Assembly (NCBI GenBank): GCA_900753685.1
Contig: CAAEAB010000078.1
Coordinates: 1 to 13,372, forward strand
Direction of reading: 5' to 3'
Source: Lachnospiraceae bacterium
GTDB lineage: Bacteria > Bacillota > Clostridia > Lachnospirales > Lachnospiraceae
DNA length: 13,372 bases
Below are positions 5,752 to 12,984 of this stretch, piece after piece (positions within the stretch are counted from its first letter, which is position 1; every line of letters begins with the position of its first letter). The position numbers and the translations under genes were made by a program. Below the pieces are notes generated by a model that was not told the DNA's origin, did not search any database, and saw only the letters and a program-made list of their open reading frames with translations.

Positions 5752-6165
5752 TTGGATAACGAAAATTTACAGACATTAAAATCTTTAATGAGTGAAATTC
5801 TGGATGAAAAACTTCACAATTTTGAAAACCGAATGGATGAAAAGCTCGATAACCTCGAAAGCCGAATGGACGAAAAGCTCGATAATCTTGAAAGCCGAAT
5901 GGACGAAAAGCTCGATAATCTTGAAAACCGCATGATAAATACCATGGATGTGAAACTGAGAGATTCAGAAAATTTACTTTTGGAAGAAATGGAACGTACG
6001 CGTACGATTCTCGAGAACAAAATCTCTGATGTTCAAAAAAATATTGATGACTTAAATCAATATTACCGAGTAGCCAGACTGGAAAGTGATAATCTATCAC
6101 TGGTCATTGGTACTGTCCAGAATCTGACCAAAAGAGTTGAGGAACTCGAAAGAAAAACCGCCTGA
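5752..6165 (+). CDS. Small coiled-coil protein with tandem 11-residue repeats, function unknown
   Basis: A 137-residue protein, the only plus-strand gene. It starts at TTG (5752), with a perfect AGGAGG eight bases upstream (5738-5743), which makes the rare start convincing. It is almost entirely helical and highly charged. Residues about 16-60 consist of near-identical 11-residue units, R-M-D-E-K-L-D-N-L-E-S or close variants. M, L and L are spaced 4 and 3 apart, a hendecad pattern typical of a coiled coil. A less regular charged helix follows (LLLEEMERTRTILENKISDV) and a final heptad-like segment (VQNLTKRVEELERKTA). There is no signal peptide, membrane helix or known domain, so it is probably cytosolic and oligomeric. 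It converges on the caspase-like lipoprotein gene and they share a bidirectional terminator. Frame consistency and the ribosome binding site argue that it is real; the antisense frame is a shadow of the repeats. Confidence 0.78.
   Translation: MDNENLQTLKSLMSEILDEKLHNFENRMDEKLDNLESRMDEKLDNLESRMDEKLDNLENRMINTMDVKLRDSENLLLEEMERTRTILENKISDVQKNIDDLNQYYRVARLESDNLSLVIGTVQNLTKRVEELERKTA
5831..5929 (+). repeat. Three tandem 33-bp repeats within the coiled-coil gene
   Basis: Units start at 5831, 5864 and 5897 (each GAATGGA...). Units 2 and 3 differ at one base, and unit 1 differs from unit 2 at three silent positions. A degenerate earlier unit lies at about 5798-5830. The length keeps the reading frame, so gain or loss of units would change only the coiled-coil length by 11 residues. 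Confidence 0.95.
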
Positions 6166-6230
6166 TAATGAAAAATACGCCTGAAAGCGTTGATAATATA
6201 CAAAAGAAAAATAAAATCCACAGTACTAAA

Positions 6231-6258
6231 AGAGGAGCGGGCTTGCCACCGCTCCTCT
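6231..6258. terminator. Bidirectional terminator between convergent genes
   Basis: A perfect 10-bp GC-rich stem, AGAGGAGCGG/CCGCTCCTCT with an 8-base loop. On the minus strand it is followed by TTTTAG, ending the polyphosphate operon 18 bases after the caspase-like stop. On the plus strand it is followed by GATACATTTTT, 65 bases after the coiled-coil gene. Confidence 0.83.
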
Positions 6259-6276
6259 GATACATTTTTAAGCATC

Positions 6277-7968
6277 TTAGTCCTCCCGGCTATACCATCC
6301 AGGTATAATAGATTCCCACCCATACAAACGGCTGATATCCACATCTTTTTCCGGCTCGATAAGCTCCAGCCGAACTCTGGAATTTCCATTAGAATCATCA
6401 TAAGTTAACTTATAAGAAACCGGGACGACTCCTGTTGCCCCCAGTTCAACCAACTGGATTGTCAAAATATCATTTTCTATCATATACTTCGTCGTATACT
6501 CAGTTCCACGGCTTACCGTTGGCATATAAAGGACTGTTCCGTCTTTCTGAAAGGCAAACATCAAAGGGTCATTGACATCTTCTTGAAGCCATGTTTCACT
6601 GATTCCCACAACCGTCTCCGAAGTATTTTGTGCCGGAGTATACTGCCAGATATCCTTTATTAACTCAGCAGTTTCTGAATTCACGTTGGCAGCCGCTACC
6701 ATTTTTCCGTCATCATAAACTGTCACATAAATTGTCCAACACTCACCGGCTTCCCAGTAAACTGGATTTTCCTGCGAAATCTCCACACTTAATTCTTTCG
6801 GTATACCAAGTTGTTCACACACATACTTCAATTGCTCGTTGTTTAATATATCCGTATTTTCTATATATTCATCGCCTGATTCGTGAATTTCAGATAACAT
6901 ATCTGGAAATGCAAAATCATCTCTATAAACAGCTTCCACACTGCTGCCATATAGCGGATCAATTTCCCCTTCCTTTTCTTTGGCATAATTTAGTGCTTCT
7001 GATACCGTATAGAAGTTTCCACTATCATTTTGCTTTGTAAATCCCTCAAAGAAACGATACATCATTGTCGTGGAATAAGGTATCCAAGTTTTCGTTGTGT
7101 TTCCTATGACGCATCTGGCTCCTTTATCCCGTATACTCCGTGCCAGCCGTTCATCTGTGAAACTTGAACAAGTATTCAGATAAAACAGGCAGCCTTCATA
7201 AGCATTTTCCGGAACAATTTTTTCAAAAAATACCGATGTCACGCAATATTGCCCGTTTTGAGCAACAAGAAGCGCATCCGCCCCGACAAATATATCGTAA
7301 ACATCTAATGTCTGCTCATCCAGCTTTTGGTTTCCCAATCCCAAAAAAGAACCTACTTTATCATTGTATCCGCCATGGCCTTCCCACATAACAACGCTTT
7401 GCTTCGGAAAATTCAAAAATATTTCTATAGAAATTTCATCATCGTCATAATTTGTTTTGTACTCGCACTCTTTACTAAAGGTTTTATGAAGCAATTCGGC
7501 AGTAATATCCGGTGTTTTATTAAAGAAAACACCAGAGGCAAAAGCCAGTCTGTATGCTGTAAACTCAGTGGAATAAGGCTGTACCGTATATATCTCAACT
7601 TTCCCGTCAGAACCGCCGGATAAGGCAGCCTCCAACGGCGGCATGTATAAGAAACCAAGCCAGTCGTCAATTTTCATATAAACACAGGTATCTCCAGTCT
7701 TATAAGCATAATCTGTGATTATCCCATCCGCATATAACGTCTCCGCACAAGCATAAACTTCCGATAACAAAACATCCACATCATCTGATTTAATATAACC
7801 ATCCTCATTCAAATAGTCTTTTTCAATTTGGATAGTCTGTTCCGACACGATCTCATATGTTTTAACTGCTTTTGAAGCTTTGGATTCTTTTCCTGTACAT
7901 CCTGTTAACAGCAGCAGCGCAAAAATCATCATAACTAAGGATGTTATTGTTATTTTCTTATGTTTCAT
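6277..7968 (-). CDS. Lipoprotein with caspase-like (clan CD, CHAT/C11-type) domain and lipocalin-like C-terminus
   Basis: A 563-residue exported lipoprotein. The N-terminus KHKK plus a hydrophobic core ends in a lipobox LTGC, so Cys24 would be lipidated and the rest lies outside the membrane. A clan CD peptidase signature is visible: VVMWEGHGGYND with the His-Gly at 198-199, and LFYLNTCSS with Cys267 after a hydrophobic strand. It is followed by RDKGARCVIGNT and a helix YRFFEGF, like the GARAVIGS...FY segment of CHAT domains. About 69 residues separate the His and Cys. Residues about 370-445 form an intermediate domain. Residues about 452-545 resemble a lipocalin-like domain (VGISETWL, FAFQKDGTVLYM, YMIENDILTIQL). 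Whether it is a protease is inferred. It starts 21 bases after ppk1, with GGGGGA before the ATG. It is clearly more AT-rich than ppk1, hinting at separate acquisition. Confidence 0.83.
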   Translation of the reverse strand: MKHKKITITSLVMMIFALLLLTGCTGKESKASKAVKTYEIVSEQTIQIEKDYLNEDGYIKSDDVDVLLSEVYACAETLYADGIITDYAYKTGDTCVYMKIDDWLGFLYMPPLEAALSGGSDGKVEIYTVQPYSTEFTAYRLAFASGVFFNKTPDITAELLHKTFSKECEYKTNYDDDEISIEIFLNFPKQSVVMWEGHGGYNDKVGSFLGLGNQKLDEQTLDVYDIFVGADALLVAQNGQYCVTSVFFEKIVPENAYEGCLFYLNTCSSFTDERLARSIRDKGARCVIGNTTKTWIPYSTTMMYRFFEGFTKQNDSGNFYTVSEALNYAKEKEGEIDPLYGSSVEAVYRDDFAFPDMLSEIHESGDEYIENTDILNNEQLKYVCEQLGIPKELSVEISQENPVYWEAGECWTIYVTVYDDGKMVAAANVNSETAELIKDIWQYTPAQNTSETVVGISETWLQEDVNDPLMFAFQKDGTVLYMPTVSRGTEYTTKYMIENDILTIQLVELGATGVVPVSYKLTYDDSNGNSRVRLELIEPEKDVDISRLYGWESIIPGWYSRED

Positions 7969-7989
7969 CCCAATCCCCCAACAATATCA

Positions 7990-10125
7990 TTAAAATTCTC
8001 CGTCCTCATTATGATACATCGGCTCAAAGACCCGACTCAGCTCTTCATCCTTTTTCTTATCCTCTACCGTCGCTTCCATAACCTCCTGGCAAAAATAATC
8101 TTGAGAGGATACCAGAGTTTTTCCCCGTTTATCCGGCTTCTGGTAGGTATCGTCCGGCTGGAGATAATGGGCCTTCACATTATCCTGGAGCTGAATATCC
8201 AGAATATGCATGACCTGCTTCTTGCAGGCCTCATCTTCCACCGGGAACATGATCTCCACACGGCGGTCCAAGTTTCTTGGCATCCAGTCCGCGCTTCCCA
8301 TAAATACATTCTCCCATCCGTTATTGTAAAAATAGAAAATCCGGCTGTGTTCGAGAAAATTACCCACAATGGATTTTACCGTGATGTTTTCGCTAATGCC
8401 CGGAATTCCAGTCTTCAGACAACAGATTCCCCGGATGATTAATTCAATTTTTACGCCGGCGGCGGAAGCCTTATAAAGCGCCATAATTATTCCTTGATCA
8501 CAGAGTGAATTCATTTTCGCAATAATATGGGCCGGGCGGCCTTCCCTGGCATTGACTTCCTCCTGATGGATCAGTTCAATAAATCGGTCTCTAAGCCAAA
8601 GCGGCGCCAGAACCAATTTATTCCAGGCCAACGGCTCCGAATATCCGGACAGCATATTAAATACGGCTGTAGCATCCTCACCAATTGGCTTTGCGCAAGT
8701 CAAAAGCCCCATATCTGTGTACATCTTTGCCGTACTGTCATTATAATTTCCCGTTCCCAGATGGACATAGCGGCGAATACCGTCCTCCTCCCGACGGACA
8801 ACAAGAGTAATTTTGCTATGGGTTTTTAAGCCCACCAGACCATAAATAACATGGCAGCCGGCCTTCTCCAGCTTCTTCGCCCAAATAATGTTGTTTTCCT
8901 CATCAAAACGGGCTTTTAATTCAACCAGAACCGTAACCTGCTTACCGTTTTCCGCCGCCTCAGCCAACGAAGCAATGATCGGCGAATTTCCACTGACACG
9001 ATAAAGGGTCTGCTTAATCGCCAGCACCTCCGGATCCTTGGCCGCCTGACGTACAAAATCCACCACCGTATCAAAGCTCTGGAATGGATGAAAAAGCAAA
9101 ATATCTTTTCTCCGTATCTGAGTAAAAAGATCCTCCTCCGTATTTACATCCTTCGAAAGCTGGGGCTGATACTTCGGATATCTCAAATGCTCATAGCCGT
9201 CCATCCCACTAACCTTCATAAGAAAAGTAAGGTCCAGAGGCCCGTTAATACGATAAATGGAAGTTTCCCCTACATTCATGGCCTTTTTCAAAATTTTAAG
9301 CAGCCGTTTATCCATATCGTCCTCCACTTCCAGACGGATAACCTCGCCCCACTGACGGCGTTTTAACTGCTTCTGAATTTCCTTCAAAAGGTCTGCTGCA
9401 TCCTCTTCGTCAATACTCAGATCTGCATTCCTCATGATCCGATAAGGGTGGGCACAAATAACTTTATAATTGAGGAACAGCTTCTGAATATTCATTTCAA
9501 TAACCTGTTCTAGTAAAATCAACGTTTTCTGGCCTTTTTCCTCCGATGGAATTTCAATAAATCTCGGCAGCACCGACGGCACCTGCACCGTAGCAAAATC
9601 ATATTCGGACTCATACTCTTTGTCCGAAATTAAAGCGCCGATATTTAAAGATTTATTTCGAATGAGTGGAAATGGACGGGATGAGTCCACCGCCATCGGC
9701 GTCAATACAGGATACACATCCTGTTGAAAATATTGATTCACATAGCTTTTCTGTACCTCGCTCAAATCCTCGTAAGAGTCAATAATCATTAAACCATTTT
9801 GCCGGAGCATCGGCTTTAAAGACCGATTATAGGTCGTATACTGGGTATTCACCAAATCATGCGTCTTTTTACTAATCGCCTCCAGCTGCATCTGAGGCGT
9901 CATCCCTGCAATATCCGGTTTCTCATATTTTGCATTGACCATGTCCTTCAAGGATGCCACTCGAATCATGAAAAATTCATCCAGGTTGGAAGACGTAATA
10001 CTTAAAAATTTCAGTCGCTCAAACAGGGGAATTGTCTTATCTCTGGCCTCGGCCAGGACCCGGTAATTAAAATCCAACCAGCTCAATTCCCGGTTTGTAA
10101 AATATTCTGCTTTACTTACATCCAT
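7990..10125 (-). CDS. ppk1: Polyphosphate kinase 1
   Basis: A complete 711-residue Ppk1, which reversibly transfers the ATP gamma-phosphate onto polyphosphate chains. The N-terminal domain has the classical NRELSWLDFNYRVL (11-24) and SSNLDEFFMIRVA (45-57). The core follows, with FHPFQSFDTVVDFVRQAA. The PLD-like catalytic motifs are THSK with H436 (the autophosphorylated histidine, equivalent to E. coli H435), YVHLGTGNYND with H455, and NFLEHSRIFYF with H593 (equivalent to E. coli H592). VELKARFDEENNI and DRRVEIMFPVE are further conserved stretches. All key residues are present, so the enzyme should be active. The last about 30 residues are acidic and variable. The start lies five bases after the stop of the Ppx-like gene, and GAAGGGGG falls in the last codons of that gene. 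It is followed 21 bases later by the caspase-like lipoprotein. Confidence 0.98.
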   Translation of the reverse strand: MDVSKAEYFTNRELSWLDFNYRVLAEARDKTIPLFERLKFLSITSSNLDEFFMIRVASLKDMVNAKYEKPDIAGMTPQMQLEAISKKTHDLVNTQYTTYNRSLKPMLRQNGLMIIDSYEDLSEVQKSYVNQYFQQDVYPVLTPMAVDSSRPFPLIRNKSLNIGALISDKEYESEYDFATVQVPSVLPRFIEIPSEEKGQKTLILLEQVIEMNIQKLFLNYKVICAHPYRIMRNADLSIDEEDAADLLKEIQKQLKRRQWGEVIRLEVEDDMDKRLLKILKKAMNVGETSIYRINGPLDLTFLMKVSGMDGYEHLRYPKYQPQLSKDVNTEEDLFTQIRRKDILLFHPFQSFDTVVDFVRQAAKDPEVLAIKQTLYRVSGNSPIIASLAEAAENGKQVTVLVELKARFDEENNIIWAKKLEKAGCHVIYGLVGLKTHSKITLVVRREEDGIRRYVHLGTGNYNDSTAKMYTDMGLLTCAKPIGEDATAVFNMLSGYSEPLAWNKLVLAPLWLRDRFIELIHQEEVNAREGRPAHIIAKMNSLCDQGIIMALYKASAAGVKIELIIRGICCLKTGIPGISENITVKSIVGNFLEHSRIFYFYNNGWENVFMGSADWMPRNLDRRVEIMFPVEDEACKKQVMHILDIQLQDNVKAHYLQPDDTYQKPDKRGKTLVSSQDYFCQEVMEATVEDKKKDEELSRVFEPMYHNEDGEF

Positions 10126-10130
10126 TCCAA

Positions 10131-11669
10131 TTACCCCCTTCGTTTCTGCCGGAGCATCGGACGGAGTCCATAAATCTGCTCAAAGAAATGGGCCCGGCTC
10201 TCCATCATTCCCTGCTCCAGCGTAATATCATAAATCGTATTTGCCATAATCTTTAATTCGTTGTCTTTCACTGTAACCCGGACATCCTGAATCCGCTGCA
10301 GATGGCTCCGGTCCATACCGTTAGCCAACCGCAGAATTGCCGCCATTTTCAGCATCCGTACATAATCCATATGGTTCAGCTCTGAAGAAACCCCTTCATA
10401 TTCGGGTACCTCTCCATTGGAATTAAAACGAATCACATTGGCAACAATCCTTTTTTCACTCTCTGACAGGCCGATAATCTCTGTATTTAAAACGAGATAA
10501 TAGGTATTATCCGTTCCGTGCATCATATTTACATACTTGCCGCAGTCGTGAAGAATGGCCGCGGCCTGCAGCAACAGACGATCCCTCTGGTCAAGACCGG
10601 ATATCTTACGGATACTGTCAAAAATCGCCAGCGACAGCTGTTCTACATTCTGTGTATGATTCATATCGCTTTCATAATGCTCTGCTACCTGCCGGGTAAT
10701 CGAAATAATATCCTCGGTAAAATCATGAGTATTTTTTACCATATGATGGCTGCGCACATAATCCGCCAGAATTCCGTCGCACAGTCCCACATTCGAAGCC
10801 CACACAACCTCGCCGCCAAGCATTTCCACTAAATTTTTGAAAATAATCATCGACGGTTTCAACACAGTAGCCGTTTCATATGGAATATTATATTTTTTTG
10901 ATATATCCTCTTCTTTACTGCGCATCAACTTAAAATAAAATTTTTCAAACTGGGAAACTGTAAAGCTTTCTCTGTTTTTTGAGGCATTGACTGCATTCAA
11001 CAGCGTCGCTATTTCCTCCCCGAGAACAATGACATGTTTTACCCGATAATCTTTAATAATCAAACGCTGCAATGTACGCAGGTCATTTCCGATATATTCC
11101 TCCATAACCCGGACAAAGGATGTGGTTTGCTGTTCAATATCCGCAAGGATTTCACGAATTCTCAGGGAACCCAGTTTCAGATTTTGCGTTAACTGCAATG
11201 TTCCCTCCGCGTAAACAGATACCTGCAGACTCCCTGAAGAAAGGTCTACCACCGCCATGCCCTCTTTTGAAAGGGCCTCAAATTGAGTCATCGTTCCAGC
11301 CAATGACTGTAATATGAGAAAACGCTGTTGGGCATTTCCGATAATCTGTACATCCAATCCGGTCTGAAGACGGATCTGATCTAAAACCAGTTCCCGATTT
11401 TCTGCCTCCCGCATGGCGCTTCCCGCATAGGCGACATATTTCTCAATCCGGTACTCCTTCAGCTTCTGCACAAAACCGCCCAAAACACCGCACAGTTCCC
11501 GCACAGTATCATAGGCGATCACCCCCGTATTATAAGTATCCGCTCCCAGCTCAACAATCGAGCGGACATACTCTACCTCCTGAACGCCGGTCCGTTTGGA
11601 AAACTGATATATTTTCATTGCAACTTCACTTGAGCCTACATCAATGGCTGCCAACATCTGTATGGGCAT
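10131..11669 (-). CDS. Ppx/GppA-family protein with C-terminal HD domain (probably degenerate active site)
   Basis: A 512-residue protein with an N-terminal sugar-kinase/actin-like Ppx-GppA fold (AAIDVGSSEV at about 7-16, YAGSAMREAEN at 81-91) and a C-terminal HD-like region (MNHTQNVEQL, ILHDCGKYV with H374/D375, then HGTDNTYYLVLN). Family members cleave exopolyphosphate or pppGpp. Here the residues expected for catalysis differ: the usual GNEEARL motif reads GNAQQRF (111-117), and the usual DIGGGSTE reads DLSSGSLQ (142-149). Both conserved glutamates are thus replaced, while the aspartate D142 remains. The protein may be inactive, a polyphosphate or nucleotide sensor, or have shifted activity. 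The ATG at 11669 was chosen because AGGAGGGAGG lies eight bases upstream. A longer reading from TTG at 11705 lacks a ribosome binding site. The gene lies between a DUF815 ATPase and ppk1. Confidence 0.9.
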   Translation of the reverse strand: MPIQMLAAIDVGSSEVAMKIYQFSKRTGVQEVEYVRSIVELGADTYNTGVIAYDTVRELCGVLGGFVQKLKEYRIEKYVAYAGSAMREAENRELVLDQIRLQTGLDVQIIGNAQQRFLILQSLAGTMTQFEALSKEGMAVVDLSSGSLQVSVYAEGTLQLTQNLKLGSLRIREILADIEQQTTSFVRVMEEYIGNDLRTLQRLIIKDYRVKHVIVLGEEIATLLNAVNASKNRESFTVSQFEKFYFKLMRSKEEDISKKYNIPYETATVLKPSMIIFKNLVEMLGGEVVWASNVGLCDGILADYVRSHHMVKNTHDFTEDIISITRQVAEHYESDMNHTQNVEQLSLAIFDSIRKISGLDQRDRLLLQAAAILHDCGKYVNMMHGTDNTYYLVLNTEIIGLSESEKRIVANVIRFNSNGEVPEYEGVSSELNHMDYVRMLKMAAILRLANGMDRSHLQRIQDVRVTVKDNELKIMANTIYDITLEQGMMESRAHFFEQIYGLRPMLRQKRRG

Positions 11670-11677
11670 CCAGTCTG

Positions 11678-11687
11678 CCTCCCTCCT
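11678..11687 (-). promoter_or_regulatory. Ribosome binding site that decides the Ppx-like start
   Basis: The minus strand reads AGGAGGGAGG, immediately after the DUF815 stop TAA (11691-11689) and eight bases before the ATG at 11669. It selects that ATG over the upstream in-frame TTG at 11705, which has an AT-rich region without a Shine-Dalgarno sequence. Confidence 0.75.
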
Positions 11688-11688
11688 G

Positions 11689-12984
11689 TTACTGAGCAGT
11701 TCCAATCAAATGATTAATAAACTGCTGAGCTGTCCGTCCGGAACGGCCGCCATGGCCCAGTTCCCATTTGACAGCTTCTTTTTCAATCTCTTCTTCCGTC
11801 ATATGAATATCGTAACGTTTCGCCAGTTCTCTGGCAATTTTCAAATATTCCTTCTGGTCCGGCTTACCGTAATAAATCGTTTCGCCAAACCGGGTTGCCA
11901 GAGATAATTTTTCCTGCATGGAATCACCGCCGTGAACATCATCCGGAGCCTGCTTCCGGTCATTCCATGTTTCCCGGATAAGGTGTCTGCGATTGGATGT
12001 GGCATAAATGACCACATTGTCCGGCTTTGTTTCCAATCCGCCTTCGATAATGGCCTTCAAATATTTATACTCAATCTCAAATTCTTCAAAGGACAGATCA
12101 TCCATATAAAGAATATACTTATAGTTCCGGTTCTTTATCTGGGCGATGACATTCGAAATATCCTTAAACTGATGTTTATATATTTCAATCATGCGGAGTC
12201 CGTCTTTATAATATTCATTTAAAATAGCCTTAATGCTTGTGGATTTTCCTGTACCGCTGTCTCCATAAAGCAGAGCGTTATTCGCCTTTTTTCCATGAAT
12301 AAAGGCTTCCGTATTATCTCTGAGCTTCTTTTTTTGAAGATCATAGCCGACAATATCAGAAAGAACCACCTTCTCCGTCCGTGTAATCGGAATAATCTGC
12401 GGTGTCTGGCTGTCATTGACAATCTTAAAGGCCCGGTGAAGGCCAAATTTTCCAACACCATAATCCTTATAAAAATCTGTCAGCACATCGTACATCTGCT
12501 GAACATCAGCCGCTGCCGCAAGCTGGCCATTTAACTCGTCAATACGTTCTCTTAAACTCTGGCTGTAAATAACCCCCACATTATCCGGACTGTGAAAAGC
12601 TCGGATCATACTGATAAAATGTACCCCAAGGACCTTTTCAATATCATCCCAGTCCACATCGTAGGCTTCTTTAAAAATACGAAGATCATGCAGCGCCAGT
12701 TCATTAATACTGCCTTCGACAGCGCCTTTCTTCTCACAGGACATACTAAAAGCATTTTCATTGGTTGTTAAAAGAAAGGTCAAATAACCGTGCCACAAAT
12801 TTCCGTTAAAGCCGTGGTCCCTGGCAATCGTGACTATTTCGTTAATACAATGGTACAATTTATCGATCAGGATTTCTTTATCATATCCTTCATCCAAATA
12901 ATTATTGGCCACATCGGCCATATCATAAAAAATATTCTCTGCAAAATTACGGTACAAAATTAATTCATGTACTCTGATTTTCAA
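11689..12984 (-). CDS. DUF815 (PF05673) AAA+ family ATPase
   Basis: A 431-residue ATPase of the DUF815 family, whose cellular function is unknown. The N-terminal about 200 residues are helical and poorly conserved. The DUF815 core starts around VVLSDIVGYD (206-215). The P-loop is GDSGTGKS (241-248), Walker B is YILYMDDLSFEEFE (290-303, D295/D296), YATSNRRHLIRE (327-338) is the sensor-I region, and a final helix contains SGRTAQQFINHLIG. The family pattern LSFEE...EGGLE.KPDNVVIYATSNRRHL matches well. The start is unsettled. TTG at 12984 overlaps the pheA TGA by four bases (TTGA), but the AAAGGAG site is about 13 bases away. An in-frame ATT at 12990-12988 is seven bases from the site, which would be a better spacing but a rare start codon. 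It lies 19 bases before the Ppx-like gene, so operonic coupling to polyphosphate genes is likely. Confidence 0.93.
   Translation of the reverse strand: MKIRVHELILYRNFAENIFYDMADVANNYLDEGYDKEILIDKLYHCINEIVTIARDHGFNGNLWHGYLTFLLTTNENAFSMSCEKKGAVEGSINELALHDLRIFKEAYDVDWDDIEKVLGVHFISMIRAFHSPDNVGVIYSQSLRERIDELNGQLAAAADVQQMYDVLTDFYKDYGVGKFGLHRAFKIVNDSQTPQIIPITRTEKVVLSDIVGYDLQKKKLRDNTEAFIHGKKANNALLYGDSGTGKSTSIKAILNEYYKDGLRMIEIYKHQFKDISNVIAQIKNRNYKYILYMDDLSFEEFEIEYKYLKAIIEGGLETKPDNVVIYATSNRRHLIRETWNDRKQAPDDVHGGDSMQEKLSLATRFGETIYYGKPDQKEYLKIARELAKRYDIHMTEEEIEKEAVKWELGHGGRSGRTAQQFINHLIGTAQ

Noticed and set aside
5831..5929. Short regular repeats resembling a CRISPR array
   Set aside because: The 33-bp units are directly adjacent with no spacers, lie in frame inside a coding region, and no cas genes are present.
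5621..6100. Minus-strand ORF with repeated FGFQDYRAFRP units
   Set aside because: It is antisense to the 33-bp repeats of the coiled-coil gene. The plus frame has a perfect AGGAGG, a regular hendecad pattern and a terminator, so the minus frame is a shadow.
11670..11705. Longer Ppx-like protein starting at TTG 11705
   Set aside because: No ribosome binding site lies before the TTG, and the added residues are not part of the family, whereas AGGAGGGAGG precedes the ATG at 11669.
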